Positions 7,794 through 17,446 of a DNA stretch of 43,652 bases are shown here, piece after piece; position 1 is the first letter of the stretch; every line of letters starts with the position of its first letter. This stretch comes from Chloroflexi bacterium OHK40 (GTDB lineage Bacteria; Chloroflexota; Chloroflexia; Chloroflexales; Chloroflexaceae): assembly GCA_004367505.1 (NCBI GenBank), contig SFCB01000195.1, positions 1 through 43,652 of the forward strand, in the 5' to 3' direction. The translations under genes were made by a program, and so were the position numbers. The notes under the pieces were generated by a model. That model ran no database searches. It worked only from the letters and a program-made list of their open reading frames with translations, and was not told where the DNA came from.

Positions 7794-8315
7794 ATGAGCG
7801 GAACGCGGCGGCCAATTGCGCTGGTGGGGCTGAGTGGTGCAGGGAAGTCGACCACGGCGCGGGCCCTGGCTGCCCGGCTGGGCTGGCCGGTTGTTGACAC
7901 GGATGCCTGTGTGGCTGAGCGGGCCGGGCGCCCCGTGGCGGCGATCTTCGGCGAGCAGGGCGAGGACTACTTCCGCGAGCTCGAGGCCATGACGCTCGCC
8001 GAGGCCCTCACGGCGGGTCCCCGGGTCGTGGCCACCGGCGGGGGGGTCGTGCTGCGGGCCGCGAGCCGGGCACTGCTGCGCGAACGGGCCTTCGTGGCCT
8101 GGCTCGACGCGCCCGACCTGGCGCTGATCGAGCGGCTCCGGACCGATGCCGACGAGCGCCCCCTGCTTGCCGGCGACGCGCTCGCCCGCCTGGCCATTAT
8201 GCGCGCCGCCCGCGCGCCGCTCTACGCCGAGGTGGCCCACCTCACCGTGCAGACTGCGGGCCTTAGCCCGGGCGAAGTGGCCGCGCTCATTCTGAGGGAT
8301 TACGGCGAAGATTAG
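7794..8315 (+). CDS. aroK: shikimate kinase
   Basis: A 173-aa P-loop kinase that phosphorylates shikimate at the 3-hydroxyl with ATP in chorismate synthesis (cytoplasm). Visible are Walker A GLSGAGKST (residues 12-20), the Mg/shikimate Asp motif VVDTDACV, FGEQGEDYFRELE (substrate-binding Arg), ATGGGVVLR (Gly-rich shikimate loop) and the lid DADERPLL. Length is typical. ATG 7794 has GAGGTGG just upstream. No other aro gene is adjacent; mutS follows after 100 bp with its own promoter. Confidence 0.96.
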   Translation: MSGTRRPIALVGLSGAGKSTTARALAARLGWPVVDTDACVAERAGRPVAAIFGEQGEDYFRELEAMTLAEALTAGPRVVATGGGVVLRAASRALLRERAFVAWLDAPDLALIERLRTDADERPLLAGDALARLAIMRAARAPLYAEVAHLTVQTAGLSPGEVAALILRDYGED

Positions 8316-8323
8316 TACATGTG

Positions 8324-8332
8324 TGCTATACT
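8324..8332 (+). promoter_or_regulatory. extended -10 promoter of mutS
   Basis: TG-C-TATACT lies between aroK and mutS, about 80 bases before the mutS ATG. No -35 match lies at 17 bp, so it is an extended -10 type. The same nonamer recurs at 32840, 36652 and 41899. Confidence 0.55.
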
Positions 8333-8415
8333 GTACTGACACCCCTCGATTGGTGATAGGGACGCCGCGTGAGACCCCGGGGACGAGCCTGTACGTGTGA
8401 GCCGGAGTATGTCCG

Positions 8416-11400
8416 ATGGCAAAGATCACCATCCACGCCTGGTACCGCCAGTATCGCAAGCTCAAGGAGCAGGCCGCCGACGCCATCCTGCTCTTTCGCT
8501 TCGGCGACTTTTACGAGACGTTCGACGACGATGCCAAGCTCGTGGCCGAGTTGCTGGATGTCGTGCTCACGCGCAAGGACTACGCCGTTGATAAGAGCCA
8601 GCCCAGGGAGGCCCAGAAGCTCTATGCGCCCATGGCTGGCATGCCGTACCACGCCGTCGAGCGCTACGTAAGCGAACTGGTAGGTCGGGGCTACCGGGTG
8701 GCGATCGCGGAGCAGCTCACCGAGACGGAGGCGAGCCGCAGCGATACCCGGCCACGCTCGATCTTTGCCGCTGGCATCCAGCCGGGCGCGCCGGGCGAAA
8801 TCGAGCGTGGCATGGTCCACCGCGAGATCGTGCGGGTGATCACTCCGGGTACCGTGGTGGACCAGTCGATGCTCGCCGCGACGGCCAATACCTATCTGGC
8901 CGCCGTGATCGCCGACGATGAGGCGCTCGGCCTGGCCTATGCCGATCTGAGCACCGGCGAGTTTGCCTGCGCCGAGTTCGGCGGCGAGCGTGCGCATACC
9001 CAGCTCCAGGCCGAGCTCGCCCGGCTACAGGCCGCCGAGGTCCTCGTGCCCGACGTGGAGGGCCTGCGCCTGCCCGGGCTCGCGCCCGCCGAGGCCCGCC
9101 TGACCCAAGACCTCGCCCCGCTGACGAAGGGCGAGCGCGATGTGCTGCTGCCCCATGAGCGCGTGGCCCGCCGGCTGGATCGTGAGAGCGCCGCCCGCTG
9201 GACGCGCGGCCACGTTACGGCCTGGCCTGCCTGGCGCTGGGATCTGGCCGAGGCCCGCGAGACGCTTCAGCGCCAGCTTCGGGTGGCCTCACTGGCCGCC
9301 TTCGGCCTGGATGCTCGTCCCCTCGCCGCACGGGCTGCCGGCGCCCTGCTCCAATACGTCCACGAGACGCAACGCCACCAGGCCCCCCAGCTCAGCACCC
9401 TGCGGGTCTACACGACCAGCAGCTTCATGTTTCTCGACCCGCAGACGCGCCGGAACCTGGAGTTGCTGGAGCCCAGCCGTCAAGGCGGGAAGACCTCGCT
9501 CGTGGGCGTGCTCGACCGCACCCGCACGCCGATGGGGGCCCGTCTGCTACGCCGCTGGATCGCCCAGCCCCTGCTTGAGCTCGAGCCGCTCCTGGCTCGT
9601 CAGGCTGCCGTGGCCCATCTCGTGGACGAGACGCTGCTCCGTGCCGCCCTGCGCGAGGCCCTCGGCCCCGTGGGCGACATGGAGCGAGCCCTCAACCGGA
9701 TCGCCCAGGGCCCTGCCGTCGCCACCCCCCGCGATATGGTGCAACTCCGCGCCAGCCTCCGCGCCCTGCCGGCCGTACTGGAGGCTGCTGGCGCGGCGAT
9801 TGGCACGCTGATCCCGGAGGAGACAGGCAGTCTGCGGGAGCCGGCGCGTCCGCGCCCGGACGCTCACGTAGCGCGCGGGGATCTCGCTTCCCCGCCGCCG
9901 GACGCGGAAGCAGAGGAGGACCTGTTTGGCGATGAGGAATCTCAGGCGCACCTTACGCCCGTCGCCGATCTCCAGGCGCCACTCCTCGATCCCTGCGCCG
10001 ACCTGCTGGCGCTGCTGGAGCGGGCCCTGGACGATGACCCGCCGGCGCTGCTCGGCGCCTCCAACTACTTGAAGGTGGCTGAGGAGGGCGGCGAGCGTCC
10101 GCGCCGCGTGATCCGGTCGGGCTATGAGCCGCGCATCGACGCGCTGGTGCGGGCCAGCCGCCACGCCCAGGAGTTCATCGACCGGCTTGAAGGGCGGGAA
10201 CGCGAGCGTACCGGCATCCGCTCGCTGAAAGTGGGCTACAACAACGTCTTCGGCTACTTCATCGAGGTGTCGCGCAGCGCCGATGAGAAGCTCATCCCAC
10301 GGGACTACGAACGCAAGCAGACCCTGGTGGGCGCCGAGCGCTATATCACCGCAGAGCTGAAGGAGTACGAGCAGATCATCGATCGGGCCAGGCTCCAACT
10401 GAGCGACCTGGAGCGCGAAGCCTTTGGCCGGCTCTGTGAGGCAGTGGCGGCGGCGGTGCCCCGCCTGCGGCTGGTGGCCCGGCAGCTAGCCCAGCTCGAT
10501 GCGCTCGCTTCGCTGGCTGAGGCCGCCGTGCGCGGGCGCTACACCCGGCCGGAGCTGAACGAGAGCACTGCCCTGCGGATCGTTGGCGGTCGCCACCCGG
10601 TAGTGGAGCAGGTGCTCGACGAAGCCTTCGTGCCCAACGACGTCACCCTCGATACCGAAGACGCCCAGTTGCTGATCATCACCGGCCCGAACATGGCCGG
10701 TAAGAGCACTGTCCTGCGGCAGGTGGCGCTGATCGTGCTGATGGCCCAGATCGGCTCCTTCGTGCCCGCCGAGCAGGCCGAGGTGGGGCTGGTGGACAGG
10801 ATCTTCACCCGCATCGGCGCCCAGGACGACATCGCTACGGGCCAGAGCACCTTTATGGTGGAGATGACCGAGACGGCGGCGTTGCTGCTGCAGAGCACCA
10901 GGCGCAGCCTGATCATCCTCGATGAGGTCGGCCGTGGCACCTCCACGTACGACGGCATGGCGATCGCGCGGGCGGTGGTAGAGTACATCCACAATGAGCC
11001 GCGCCTCCAGTGTCGCACGCTCTTTGCCACCCACTACCACGAGCTCACTGCCCTGGAGGGCGAGCTGGCTCGGGTGCGCAACTATCATATGGCCGCCGTC
11101 GAGCAGGAGGGCCAGGTCGTCTTTCTGCACCAGCTGCGGCGGGGCGGGGCCGATCGCTCCTACGGCATCCACGTGGCTGAGCTGGCGGGCATTCCCCGCA
11201 GCGTGATCCGCCGGGCAAGCGAGTTGCTGGCCGAGTTGGAGGGCCATCGGGCTCGCAGAGGTCAGGGGAATCCGGGGCCAGGGGGCCAGGAGCCGGAGGT
11301 GACGGCGCACAACGGCGCGGCGAGTGGCCGGCCCGCCCGCGCGAGCCGGGCGGGCGGGTCCCGGTCGCCGGATGCTGGCCGCCAGTCGTCGGGCGCGCAG

Positions 11401-11526
11401 CTCTCACTCTTCGAGCTGGCCCCGAGCCCCGTGCTGGAGTATTTGCGGCGGCTGCGGATCAACGAGCTCACACCGCTGGAGGCGCTGATCAAGCTGAGCG
11501 AACTGCAGAAACTGGCGGAAGAGTGA
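8416..11526 (+). CDS. mutS: DNA mismatch repair protein MutS
   Basis: A 1036-aa MutS, longer than the usual 850-900 aa. It recognises base mismatches and, through ATP hydrolysis, starts repair with MutL. The N-terminal mismatch-reading Phe-x-Glu motif is present in FGDFYETF. The ATPase domain shows Walker A TGPNMAGKST (residues 756-765), IATGQSTFMVEM, Walker B/signature LDEVGRGTSTYDGMA (from about 835) and the switch FATHYHELTALE. Extra length comes from an acidic, proline-rich insert at about residues 474-525 in the lever region and a low-complexity Gly/Arg/Ser linker at about 945-1000 before the C-terminal helices. The start ATG 8416 has GGAG ten bases upstream. Confidence 0.98.
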   Translation: MAKITIHAWYRQYRKLKEQAADAILLFRFGDFYETFDDDAKLVAELLDVVLTRKDYAVDKSQPREAQKLYAPMAGMPYHAVERYVSELVGRGYRVAIAEQLTETEASRSDTRPRSIFAAGIQPGAPGEIERGMVHREIVRVITPGTVVDQSMLAATANTYLAAVIADDEALGLAYADLSTGEFACAEFGGERAHTQLQAELARLQAAEVLVPDVEGLRLPGLAPAEARLTQDLAPLTKGERDVLLPHERVARRLDRESAARWTRGHVTAWPAWRWDLAEARETLQRQLRVASLAAFGLDARPLAARAAGALLQYVHETQRHQAPQLSTLRVYTTSSFMFLDPQTRRNLELLEPSRQGGKTSLVGVLDRTRTPMGARLLRRWIAQPLLELEPLLARQAAVAHLVDETLLRAALREALGPVGDMERALNRIAQGPAVATPRDMVQLRASLRALPAVLEAAGAAIGTLIPEETGSLREPARPRPDAHVARGDLASPPPDAEAEEDLFGDEESQAHLTPVADLQAPLLDPCADLLALLERALDDDPPALLGASNYLKVAEEGGERPRRVIRSGYEPRIDALVRASRHAQEFIDRLEGRERERTGIRSLKVGYNNVFGYFIEVSRSADEKLIPRDYERKQTLVGAERYITAELKEYEQIIDRARLQLSDLEREAFGRLCEAVAAAVPRLRLVARQLAQLDALASLAEAAVRGRYTRPELNESTALRIVGGRHPVVEQVLDEAFVPNDVTLDTEDAQLLIITGPNMAGKSTVLRQVALIVLMAQIGSFVPAEQAEVGLVDRIFTRIGAQDDIATGQSTFMVEMTETAALLLQSTRRSLIILDEVGRGTSTYDGMAIARAVVEYIHNEPRLQCRTLFATHYHELTALEGELARVRNYHMAAVEQEGQVVFLHQLRRGGADRSYGIHVAELAGIPRSVIRRASELLAELEGHRARRGQGNPGPGGQEPEVTAHNGAASGRPARASRAGGSRSPDAGRQSSGAQLSLFELAPSPVLEYLRRLRINELTPLEALIKLSELQKLAEE

Positions 11527-11706
11527 GGCTCCCGCCTGTGGGCGCTACGGGGCGGGCGACCCGACGGCACCGCCCGGCGCGATCGCTCTCATCCGGCGTT
11601 GTCCGTGTGGGGCGCCCCGCGCGGCTGGTCGGGAGAAGGGGCTCACGCAGGCCGGACGCTCCACGCTCCGAAATCAAATCCGTGCGCGGGCGGGAGTGCG
11701 AAGTTA

Positions 11707-11715
11707 TGGTACACT
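11707..11715 (+). promoter_or_regulatory. extended -10 promoter of ribF
   Basis: TG-G-TACACT, with initiation expected near 11722. No -35 box is visible. The 180 bp between mutS and this site show GC-rich inverted repeats but no gene. Confidence 0.45.
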
Positions 11716-11748
11716 CCAGAGCGGAAGCGCATGCGCTGGAGAGTGATC

Positions 11749-12669
11749 GTGGAAGTTGTCTACGCCCTTGCGCCAGGGCTCGCGGCTCGCCCAACTGTGC
11801 TCACCATGGGTAAGTTTGACGGGCTGCACCTCGGCCACCAGCAGCTGGTGAGCACGACTGTGGAGCGGGCCAACGCCCTGGGCTTTCTGAGCGCGGTGCT
11901 CACCTGGGAGCCACACCCGAACAAGGTGCTGCGCCCTGACCAGCCCCTTGAGTTGCTCACCAGCCTGGAAGAGAAGGTTGAGCTGATCGGTCGCCTTGGG
12001 CCCGATCTGCTGATCGTGGCGCCCTTCACCGCCGAGACGAAGGCGACGAGCGCCGAGGCCTATATGCGGCAGATCGTCGCCGCTGTGCCGCTGCGCGAGC
12101 TGTGGGTAGGCGAAGACTTCGCGATGGGCCGTGGGCGGGCCGGGGATGTGCCGAGCCTGATGGCGATCGGCACGGAGCTTGGCTTTGCCGTGGGCGCGGT
12201 GCGCAAGGTGCTGGTGGATGGCCAGCCGGTGAGCGCCTCGCGGGTGCGTGAGGTGTTGCGGGCCGGCGAGGTGGAGCGGGCCGTGGAGTTGCTCGGGCGG
12301 CCCTTCGGGCTGCGTGGGGTGGTGGTTCCAGGCGACAAACGCGGTCGCGAGATCGGCTTCCCAACGGCGAATATGGCGATCGCCCCTGAGCACGTGCTCC
12401 CCGCCGATGGCGTCTATGCGTGCCGGGTGTATCTGGACGGCCAGGGTCTGCCCGCCGCCACCTATGTGGGTCCCCGCCCGACCTTCGATGGCCTGCGGCG
12501 CACGGTTGAGCCCCACCTGCTCGACTGGAGCGGGGATCTGTATGGCCAGTCGATCCGCGTGGAGTTTCTGTACCGCCTGCGGGGCGACCAGAAGTTTACT
12601 GGCGTCGATGAGCTTGTGGCCCAGATCCAGCGCGACGTTGCCCGGGCGCGGGAGCTGCTGGGCCTGTGA
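11749..12669 (+). CDS. ribF: bifunctional riboflavin kinase / FAD synthetase
   Basis: A 306-aa RibF. The N-terminal adenylyltransferase domain has TMGKFDGLHLGHQQL (the HxGH nucleotidyltransferase motif), VGEDFAMGRGRAGD and the later VSASRVREVLRAGEV. The C-terminal flavokinase domain has VVPGDKRGREIGFPTANMA (ATP/riboflavin loop with the TAN motif). It makes FMN and then FAD from riboflavin. GTG 11749 is chosen because GGAGAG lies 7 bases upstream and family similarity begins at VEVVYAL; ATG 11731 is an alternative that adds six residues. The stop overlaps the GTG start of the next gene (GTGA). Confidence 0.95.
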   Translation: MEVVYALAPGLAARPTVLTMGKFDGLHLGHQQLVSTTVERANALGFLSAVLTWEPHPNKVLRPDQPLELLTSLEEKVELIGRLGPDLLIVAPFTAETKATSAEAYMRQIVAAVPLRELWVGEDFAMGRGRAGDVPSLMAIGTELGFAVGAVRKVLVDGQPVSASRVREVLRAGEVERAVELLGRPFGLRGVVVPGDKRGREIGFPTANMAIAPEHVLPADGVYACRVYLDGQGLPAATYVGPRPTFDGLRRTVEPHLLDWSGDLYGQSIRVEFLYRLRGDQKFTGVDELVAQIQRDVARARELLGL

Positions 12670-14633
12670 GCACGACGGTTCGCGGCGGTAGCGCTGCCAC
12701 TACCCGCCCCACGGCTCGCGCCGCCGCTCCGGCGATCTCGCGCCCCCGCGCCGCGCTGCTGGCCGCCATCGCCGCCGTGCTCTTCTGGCTCACCCTGCTG
12801 CCCCCGCGATCCTTCAGCCTGGATGTGGGGAGCGTGGGCTCGGGCGACCTGATCTTTCTGCGGGGGGTCTACCACCCGGAGCGGGTGGAGACGCGCACTT
12901 ACCGCTGGGCGCGGGGCGACGCCGAGTTGATCTTGCCAGTGGGGCAGGTTGGCCCCGCGATCTTCACCGGCGAGCTCCATAGCGCGCCCCAGCCCGCAGG
13001 CCGGCCCCTGCCGCTCACACTGTGGGCAGGATCCACTGCCATCAGCTTCGGTGTCGGCGAGACAGAGCGGGTCTACCGGGTGCTGCTGCCGCCCTCGGCG
13101 GTGAGGGGTGGCCAGATCCGGCTGAAGGTCGATAGCCCGACGGTCACGCCGCCCGGCGACGATCGGCTGCTGGCGGTGGCCCTGGACCGGATCGCGCTGC
13201 GGCCGGCGGCGGGTGTCGCCGCGCCAGCACCGGCCTGGACGCTGATTGGCGTGGAGTTGCTGGCGGCTGTGGCCGTGGTGGTGTTGCTCTGGGCCAACCA
13301 GGCGCGACCCGCTCTGGCGCTGGCGGGCGGCGTGGGCTTTGCGGCGCTGCTGGCGGCCCTGAACCTGGGGCAACGCTACTGGGTGGGGCTCGGGGCCTGG
13401 GCGCTGCTAGCTACCGGAGCCGCCCTGGCGGGCGCTAGCCTGGCGGCGCGGCGGGTGCTGCCGCGAGCACCTACGGCTGAGTCCCGCTTTGCCCGGCGCC
13501 TCTGGTTGATCGCACTGGGGGGCCTGGGGCTGCGGCTGGCCGGTGTGAGCATGCCCGGCTTCGAATTCCACGACCTCGACATCCAGACGATCCTCTTCAC
13601 CCGCGTGCTGCGCGGCGAGGTGTACCTCTTCGAGACGGCTCACGAGTTTGCGGGGGGGCAGACCTTCTACCCCTCGGGGCCGTACACCTTCATCCTGCCG
13701 CTGCTGCTGCTGCGGCCGCTACCCGCCTTTGCCCTGCATATCGGTGGTGCCGTCGTGGACGCCTGCGCAGTGCCGCTGGTGGCGCTGCTGGCGCGCGAGT
13801 TGGGCCTGAGCCGTCGGGCGGCGCTGCTGGCGGCGGCCACGCTGGCCGTGCTGCCCATGCAGTTCACGGCGATCTGGTGGGGCTTCTTCACCAACATGAG
13901 CGGGCAGACGCTCTTCCTGCTGCTGGCCTGGCTGTTGCTGCGCTACGCGCGGGCACCGGGCGGACAGGCTGCGGCGCTGCTCTGCGTGGCCCTGAGCCTG
14001 GTGCTCGTCTCCCACGTAGGTGTGTTGCTGCTGGCGAGTTGTACGCTCGCGCTCGCGTTCGCGCTCAGCTGGCTGCCGCCACGGCTCTCGGCTCGGGGCT
14101 GGCGGGGGCTGCTGCTCGCCTTTGTGGTGGCGGGTTTGTTCTTCCTGGCGAGCTACGTGAGCTTTGTGGCGGCGCCCATGCTCGGCTCGGCCCAGGGGGT
14201 GCTGGCGAACGATGGCCGGCTCTCGGCTGAGCGGCTGGCCGAGGAGCGCGCCTATATCACGCGCATCCTGCCGGTGGCCCTGTGGCGGGGAATGGGCATG
14301 CTCCCCTTCCTGATGCTCGCGCCCGGCCTGCCGCTGCTCTGGCGTGCCGCCACGCGACCGCTCGGGCGGCCGCTGTTGCTGGCCTGGCTGGCCACGCCGC
14401 TGATCTTCTGCGCGGTGGAGTTCGCGGTGCTGTTGCAGGTGCGCTACATCTACTTTCTGGGGCCACTGTGTACCCTGGCCTTCGCCGCCGTGCTGGATCG
14501 GCTGCTCGGGCGCCGTGCCGGTCGGGTGGTGGCGCTCACAGCCTTCGCTCTGGTGGCCTGGCTCGGGCTCTTCCTCTGGTTCAACGCGGCGGTGGTCGGG
14601 ATCAAGCCGTCGCTGGTACCGCTCACCCACTAA
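12666..14633 (+). CDS. polytopic membrane protein, GT-C glycosyltransferase-like
   Basis: A 655-aa protein with about a dozen hydrophobic segments. After one N-terminal membrane segment comes a soluble beta-rich region (about residues 45-180), followed by a run of helices. Between membrane segments lies an acidic loop (FEFHDLDIQTILF, about residue 300) and then the QTFYPSGPYTFILPLLLL stretch, a layout like ArnT/RgtA-type GT-C transferases that use polyprenyl-phosphate sugars. No firm family match can be claimed. The GTG start at 12666 overlaps the ribF stop, so translation is coupled, though a functional link with RibF is not obvious. Confidence 0.7.
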   Translation: MSTTVRGGSAATTRPTARAAAPAISRPRAALLAAIAAVLFWLTLLPPRSFSLDVGSVGSGDLIFLRGVYHPERVETRTYRWARGDAELILPVGQVGPAIFTGELHSAPQPAGRPLPLTLWAGSTAISFGVGETERVYRVLLPPSAVRGGQIRLKVDSPTVTPPGDDRLLAVALDRIALRPAAGVAAPAPAWTLIGVELLAAVAVVVLLWANQARPALALAGGVGFAALLAALNLGQRYWVGLGAWALLATGAALAGASLAARRVLPRAPTAESRFARRLWLIALGGLGLRLAGVSMPGFEFHDLDIQTILFTRVLRGEVYLFETAHEFAGGQTFYPSGPYTFILPLLLLRPLPAFALHIGGAVVDACAVPLVALLARELGLSRRAALLAAATLAVLPMQFTAIWWGFFTNMSGQTLFLLLAWLLLRYARAPGGQAAALLCVALSLVLVSHVGVLLLASCTLALAFALSWLPPRLSARGWRGLLLAFVVAGLFFLASYVSFVAAPMLGSAQGVLANDGRLSAERLAEERAYITRILPVALWRGMGMLPFLMLAPGLPLLWRAATRPLGRPLLLAWLATPLIFCAVEFAVLLQVRYIYFLGPLCTLAFAAVLDRLLGRRAGRVVALTAFALVAWLGLFLWFNAAVVGIKPSLVPLTH

Positions 14634-14926
14634 CGAGAACATCGCCGATAGCGCCGCTGTTCATCGCGGCAGGGCGCGCACGGCCCATGGGCGTCTGAGA
14701 GCAATGGATTGGCGGCATCGGATGGTCCGGCGTGAGCTCCACCGCGCTCCGGCCCCCGGGACAGGCGTTGTGGTGCCGTGGGGCGCTGGGCGTGGCCAAG
14801 CCTTGCTCGTCTGCTTCCAACGGTCACACATCGGGATCGGTCTGCATTCGTGGGTCGCTCCGCTGATGCGCATATGCGGTTCAACCAGGGATGCCGGCAA
14901 CCTTCGCCGGCGGCGAGGAGGTGCTG
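14634..14926. other. 293-bp spacer before the amidase gene
   Basis: No gene is supported. An inverted repeat GCCGGC / GCCGGC (14893-14911) sits just before the amidase ribosome-binding site and could affect its translation. Otherwise nothing is recognised. Confidence 0.4.
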
Positions 14927-16348
14927 ATGACTGACGCGATCTGTATGCTGCCGGCCACCGAGCTGGCCGCCCGCATCCGCGCTCGCGAGCTCTCGGCCAC
15001 CGAGGTGATGGAGGCCCACCTGCGGCGGATCGAGCGCCTCAACCCGCTGGTGAACGCGATCGTCACGCTGGTGCCCGATCAGGCCATGGCCGAAGCCCGA
15101 GCCTGCGATGCGGCCCTGGCCGCCGGTACAGCCCCGGGCCGCGAGCGTGCCCCGCTGCTCGGGCTGCCGGTGGCCCACAAAGATCTGGCGGAGACGCGGG
15201 GGGTGCGCACCACCTACGGCTCGCCGATCTTTGCCGACCACGTGCCCGACTTCGACGCGCTGATCGTCGCGCGGCTCAAGGCGGCGGGCGCGCTCACTGT
15301 GGGCAAGACCAACACCCCCGAGTTTGGCGCTGGCTCGCAGACTTTCAACCCTGTCTTTGGTGCTACCCGCAACCCCTACGATCTGTCGAAGACATGTGGT
15401 GGCAGCAGCGGGGGCGCGGCGGTGGCCCTGGCCTGCGGTATGGTTCCCCTTGCCGACGGTTCGGATCTGGGCGGCAGCCTGCGCAACCCCGCCAGCTTCT
15501 GCAATGTGGTCGGCTTCCGCACGACGCCTGGGCGGGTGCCGGTCTGGCCCTTCAAGGCGCCCTATCTGCCCCTCTCCGTGGAGGGGCCGATGGCTCGCAC
15601 CGTGGGCGATGTTGCCCTGATGCTGAGCGCCATCGCCGGGCCGGACCCGCGCGTGCCGCTGTCGCTCGACGAGCCGGGGCATGGCTTCGCGGGCCTGTCC
15701 GTGGACGACGTGCGCGGCCTGCGGGTCGCCTGGAGCGCCGATCTCGGCGGCCTGCCGGTGGACCCACGGGTGGAGGCGGTGGTGGGCGGGCAGCGGGCGA
15801 CCTTCGAGGCCCTGGGGTGTACCGTCGAGGAGGCCGCGCCCGACCTGCGCGACGCCGACGAGATCTTTGTCACGCTACGGGCGCTGGGGTTTGAGCTGGG
15901 CCTGGGAGCGTTGCTGGAGCACGAGCGCGAGCGCATGAAGGACACCGTCGTCTGGAACATTGAGCAGGGCCGCCAGCTGACGGGCCCCCAGGTCGGGCGG
16001 GCCATGCGTCTGCATGGCGAGCTGCTTGGCCGGGTCCATCAGTTCTTCGAGCGCTACGACTACTTGGTGCTGCCGGTGAGTCAGGTGCCGCCCTTCCCGG
16101 TCGATCAGCCCTATGTGACGGAGATCAATGGCGTGGCCATGGGCAGCTACCTGGAGTGGATGCGCTCCTGCTACCAGGTGAGTGTTATGTGCTGCCCGGC
16201 GATCGCGGTGCCGGCGGGCTTCACGCCCGAGGGCTTGCCGGTGGGCTTGCAGATCGTTGGGCGACCCCGGGATGAGCGCGGCGTGCTGCGGCTGGCCCTT
16301 GCCTACGAGGCGGCAACCGGGCTGTGGCGCAGGGCGCCCGCCCTGTAA
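14927..16348 (+). CDS. amidase signature family enzyme
   Basis: A 473-aa amidase with the Ser-cisSer-Lys triad: Lys85 in PVAHKD, the cis-Ser in CGGSSGGAAVAL (residues 160-161), and the nucleophile Ser184 in GSDLGGSLRNPA. These enzymes hydrolyse carboxamides; GatA of the Glu-tRNA amidotransferase is in the same family, but no gatB or gatC is nearby and the C-terminus (MGSYLEWMRSCYQVSVMCCPAIAVPAGF) fits a stand-alone amidase. Substrate is unknown. ATG 14927 is chosen because GAGGAG is seven bases upstream; an earlier ATG at 14891 has no such site. Confidence 0.92.
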   Translation: MTDAICMLPATELAARIRARELSATEVMEAHLRRIERLNPLVNAIVTLVPDQAMAEARACDAALAAGTAPGRERAPLLGLPVAHKDLAETRGVRTTYGSPIFADHVPDFDALIVARLKAAGALTVGKTNTPEFGAGSQTFNPVFGATRNPYDLSKTCGGSSGGAAVALACGMVPLADGSDLGGSLRNPASFCNVVGFRTTPGRVPVWPFKAPYLPLSVEGPMARTVGDVALMLSAIAGPDPRVPLSLDEPGHGFAGLSVDDVRGLRVAWSADLGGLPVDPRVEAVVGGQRATFEALGCTVEEAAPDLRDADEIFVTLRALGFELGLGALLEHERERMKDTVVWNIEQGRQLTGPQVGRAMRLHGELLGRVHQFFERYDYLVLPVSQVPPFPVDQPYVTEINGVAMGSYLEWMRSCYQVSVMCCPAIAVPAGFTPEGLPVGLQIVGRPRDERGVLRLALAYEAATGLWRRAPAL

Positions 16349-16569
16349 GTGTTCAGCATTGCGCTAAACCATGGGCCTGGGATCGCGGGCATCGCGCCCG
16401 CATCCGGGCCATTGCGGTGGGCTACCCACACGTCCAGGGCAACGCTGAAGGGGGCCCCCGCCCTCGGGTGACCCTCGCTGGAAAGCAACGGAGGAATACG
16501 GCACGGGGCGAGCATAGGAGGCGAGGCCGGGCCGCCAATCCAGCGCCGGGAGGTAGGCGCTGGTGGGGC

Positions 16570-17361
16570 TCATCCGAGCCGGAAGGTGGTGAGCGCAAAG
16601 CGCTCCGCCGGCCAGAACCCCAGCGCGCGGTAGGCCGCAAACGCCGCCTCGTTCCCGGCTGCCAGCATCAGATAGACGCGCGGTGCGAGCCCGAAACACG
16701 CTTCGGCCAGGGCACTGATACACGCGCTCGCCAGCCCGTAATGCCGGTGAGCCGGGTGCAGCACAACGGCGCCGATCTCCACCACATCGGGCGTGGCGAA
16801 GTGAGTCGCCGCCATGGCTACGAGCTGCTCGCCAGCGAAGGCGCCGAAGGCCGGCCCGTGGCTCAATCCGCCTGGCCAGAGGGGCGCCGGCCCGCCCCGG
16901 GCGCTCAACTCGATCATCGCGGGCAAGTCGTCGGGGCGGAGGCGCCGCACCTGCTCCTGAGGTGCAGGGCGCAGCGTCTCCGGCTCGACCACCATCTGGT
17001 ACGCGGCGGCAAGGGAGACGATCTCGGCGCAGGCTGCGAGCCGCCGCACGCGCTGTTCGGGGAGCGTAGTACTGAGCTCGGCGGCGCGTAGCGCGGGCGC
17101 CCGTGTTGCGAGGGCCGCCAGGGCCAGAGCTAGGGCTTCGTCGAGCTCGGCCACGAGCGCCAGGAGTGGGTGCGCCCCGTCGCGATACCACGCGGCGACA
17201 CCCTGCACCGCGCCGCCGCTGTGGGCCAGCACTACCTCGCAGCGCGGGCGCAGCTGGGTGACGCTCGAGAGCGGCAGGGCGTTGCGGTAGGGGGAGCGGC
17301 GCAGGTAGGCCAGCACCTCCGGCTGCCAGCCTGCGTCCAGATCGGCCGTCTCCAGGGGCAT
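16570..17361 (-). CDS. GNAT-family N-acetyltransferase
   Basis: A 263-aa protein. The C-terminal half (about residues 130-263) is a GNAT domain: [59 protein letters not shown] (the acetyl-CoA pyrophosphate loop, here HRHYGLA for the usual Q/RxxGxG/A) and [19 protein letters not shown]. The N-terminal half is a weaker second domain, as in FR47-like proteins. Substrate is unknown. Start: the frame runs to an ATG at 17406, but an extended -10 lies inside that extension; the ATG at 17361 has GGAG six bases upstream and is preferred. The 220 bp downstream (16349-16569) show no gene. Confidence 0.83.
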   Translation of the reverse strand: MPLETADLDAGWQPEVLAYLRRSPYRNALPLSSVTQLRPRCEVVLAHSGGAVQGVAAWYRDGAHPLLALVAELDEALALALAALATRAPALRAAELSTTLPEQRVRRLAACAEIVSLAAAYQMVVEPETLRPAPQEQVRRLRPDDLPAMIELSARGGPAPLWPGGLSHGPAFGAFAGEQLVAMAATHFATPDVVEIGAVVLHPAHRHYGLASACISALAEACFGLAPRVYLMLAAGNEAAFAAYRALGFWPAERFALTTFRLG

Positions 17362-17396
17362 CGGCGGCTCCGGGGCTGTCCACAGTTCCGCGAGAT

Positions 17397-17405
17397 ATTG
17401 TAGCA
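17397..17405 (-). promoter_or_regulatory. extended -10 promoter of the GNAT gene
   Basis: TG-C-TACAAT on the minus strand, about 36 bases before the chosen start at 17361. It lies between two divergent genes. Confidence 0.5.
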
Positions 17406-17446
17406 TGGCGCTGGGGACCCGCCCGTGCTGCCCGGAGATCGCGACC

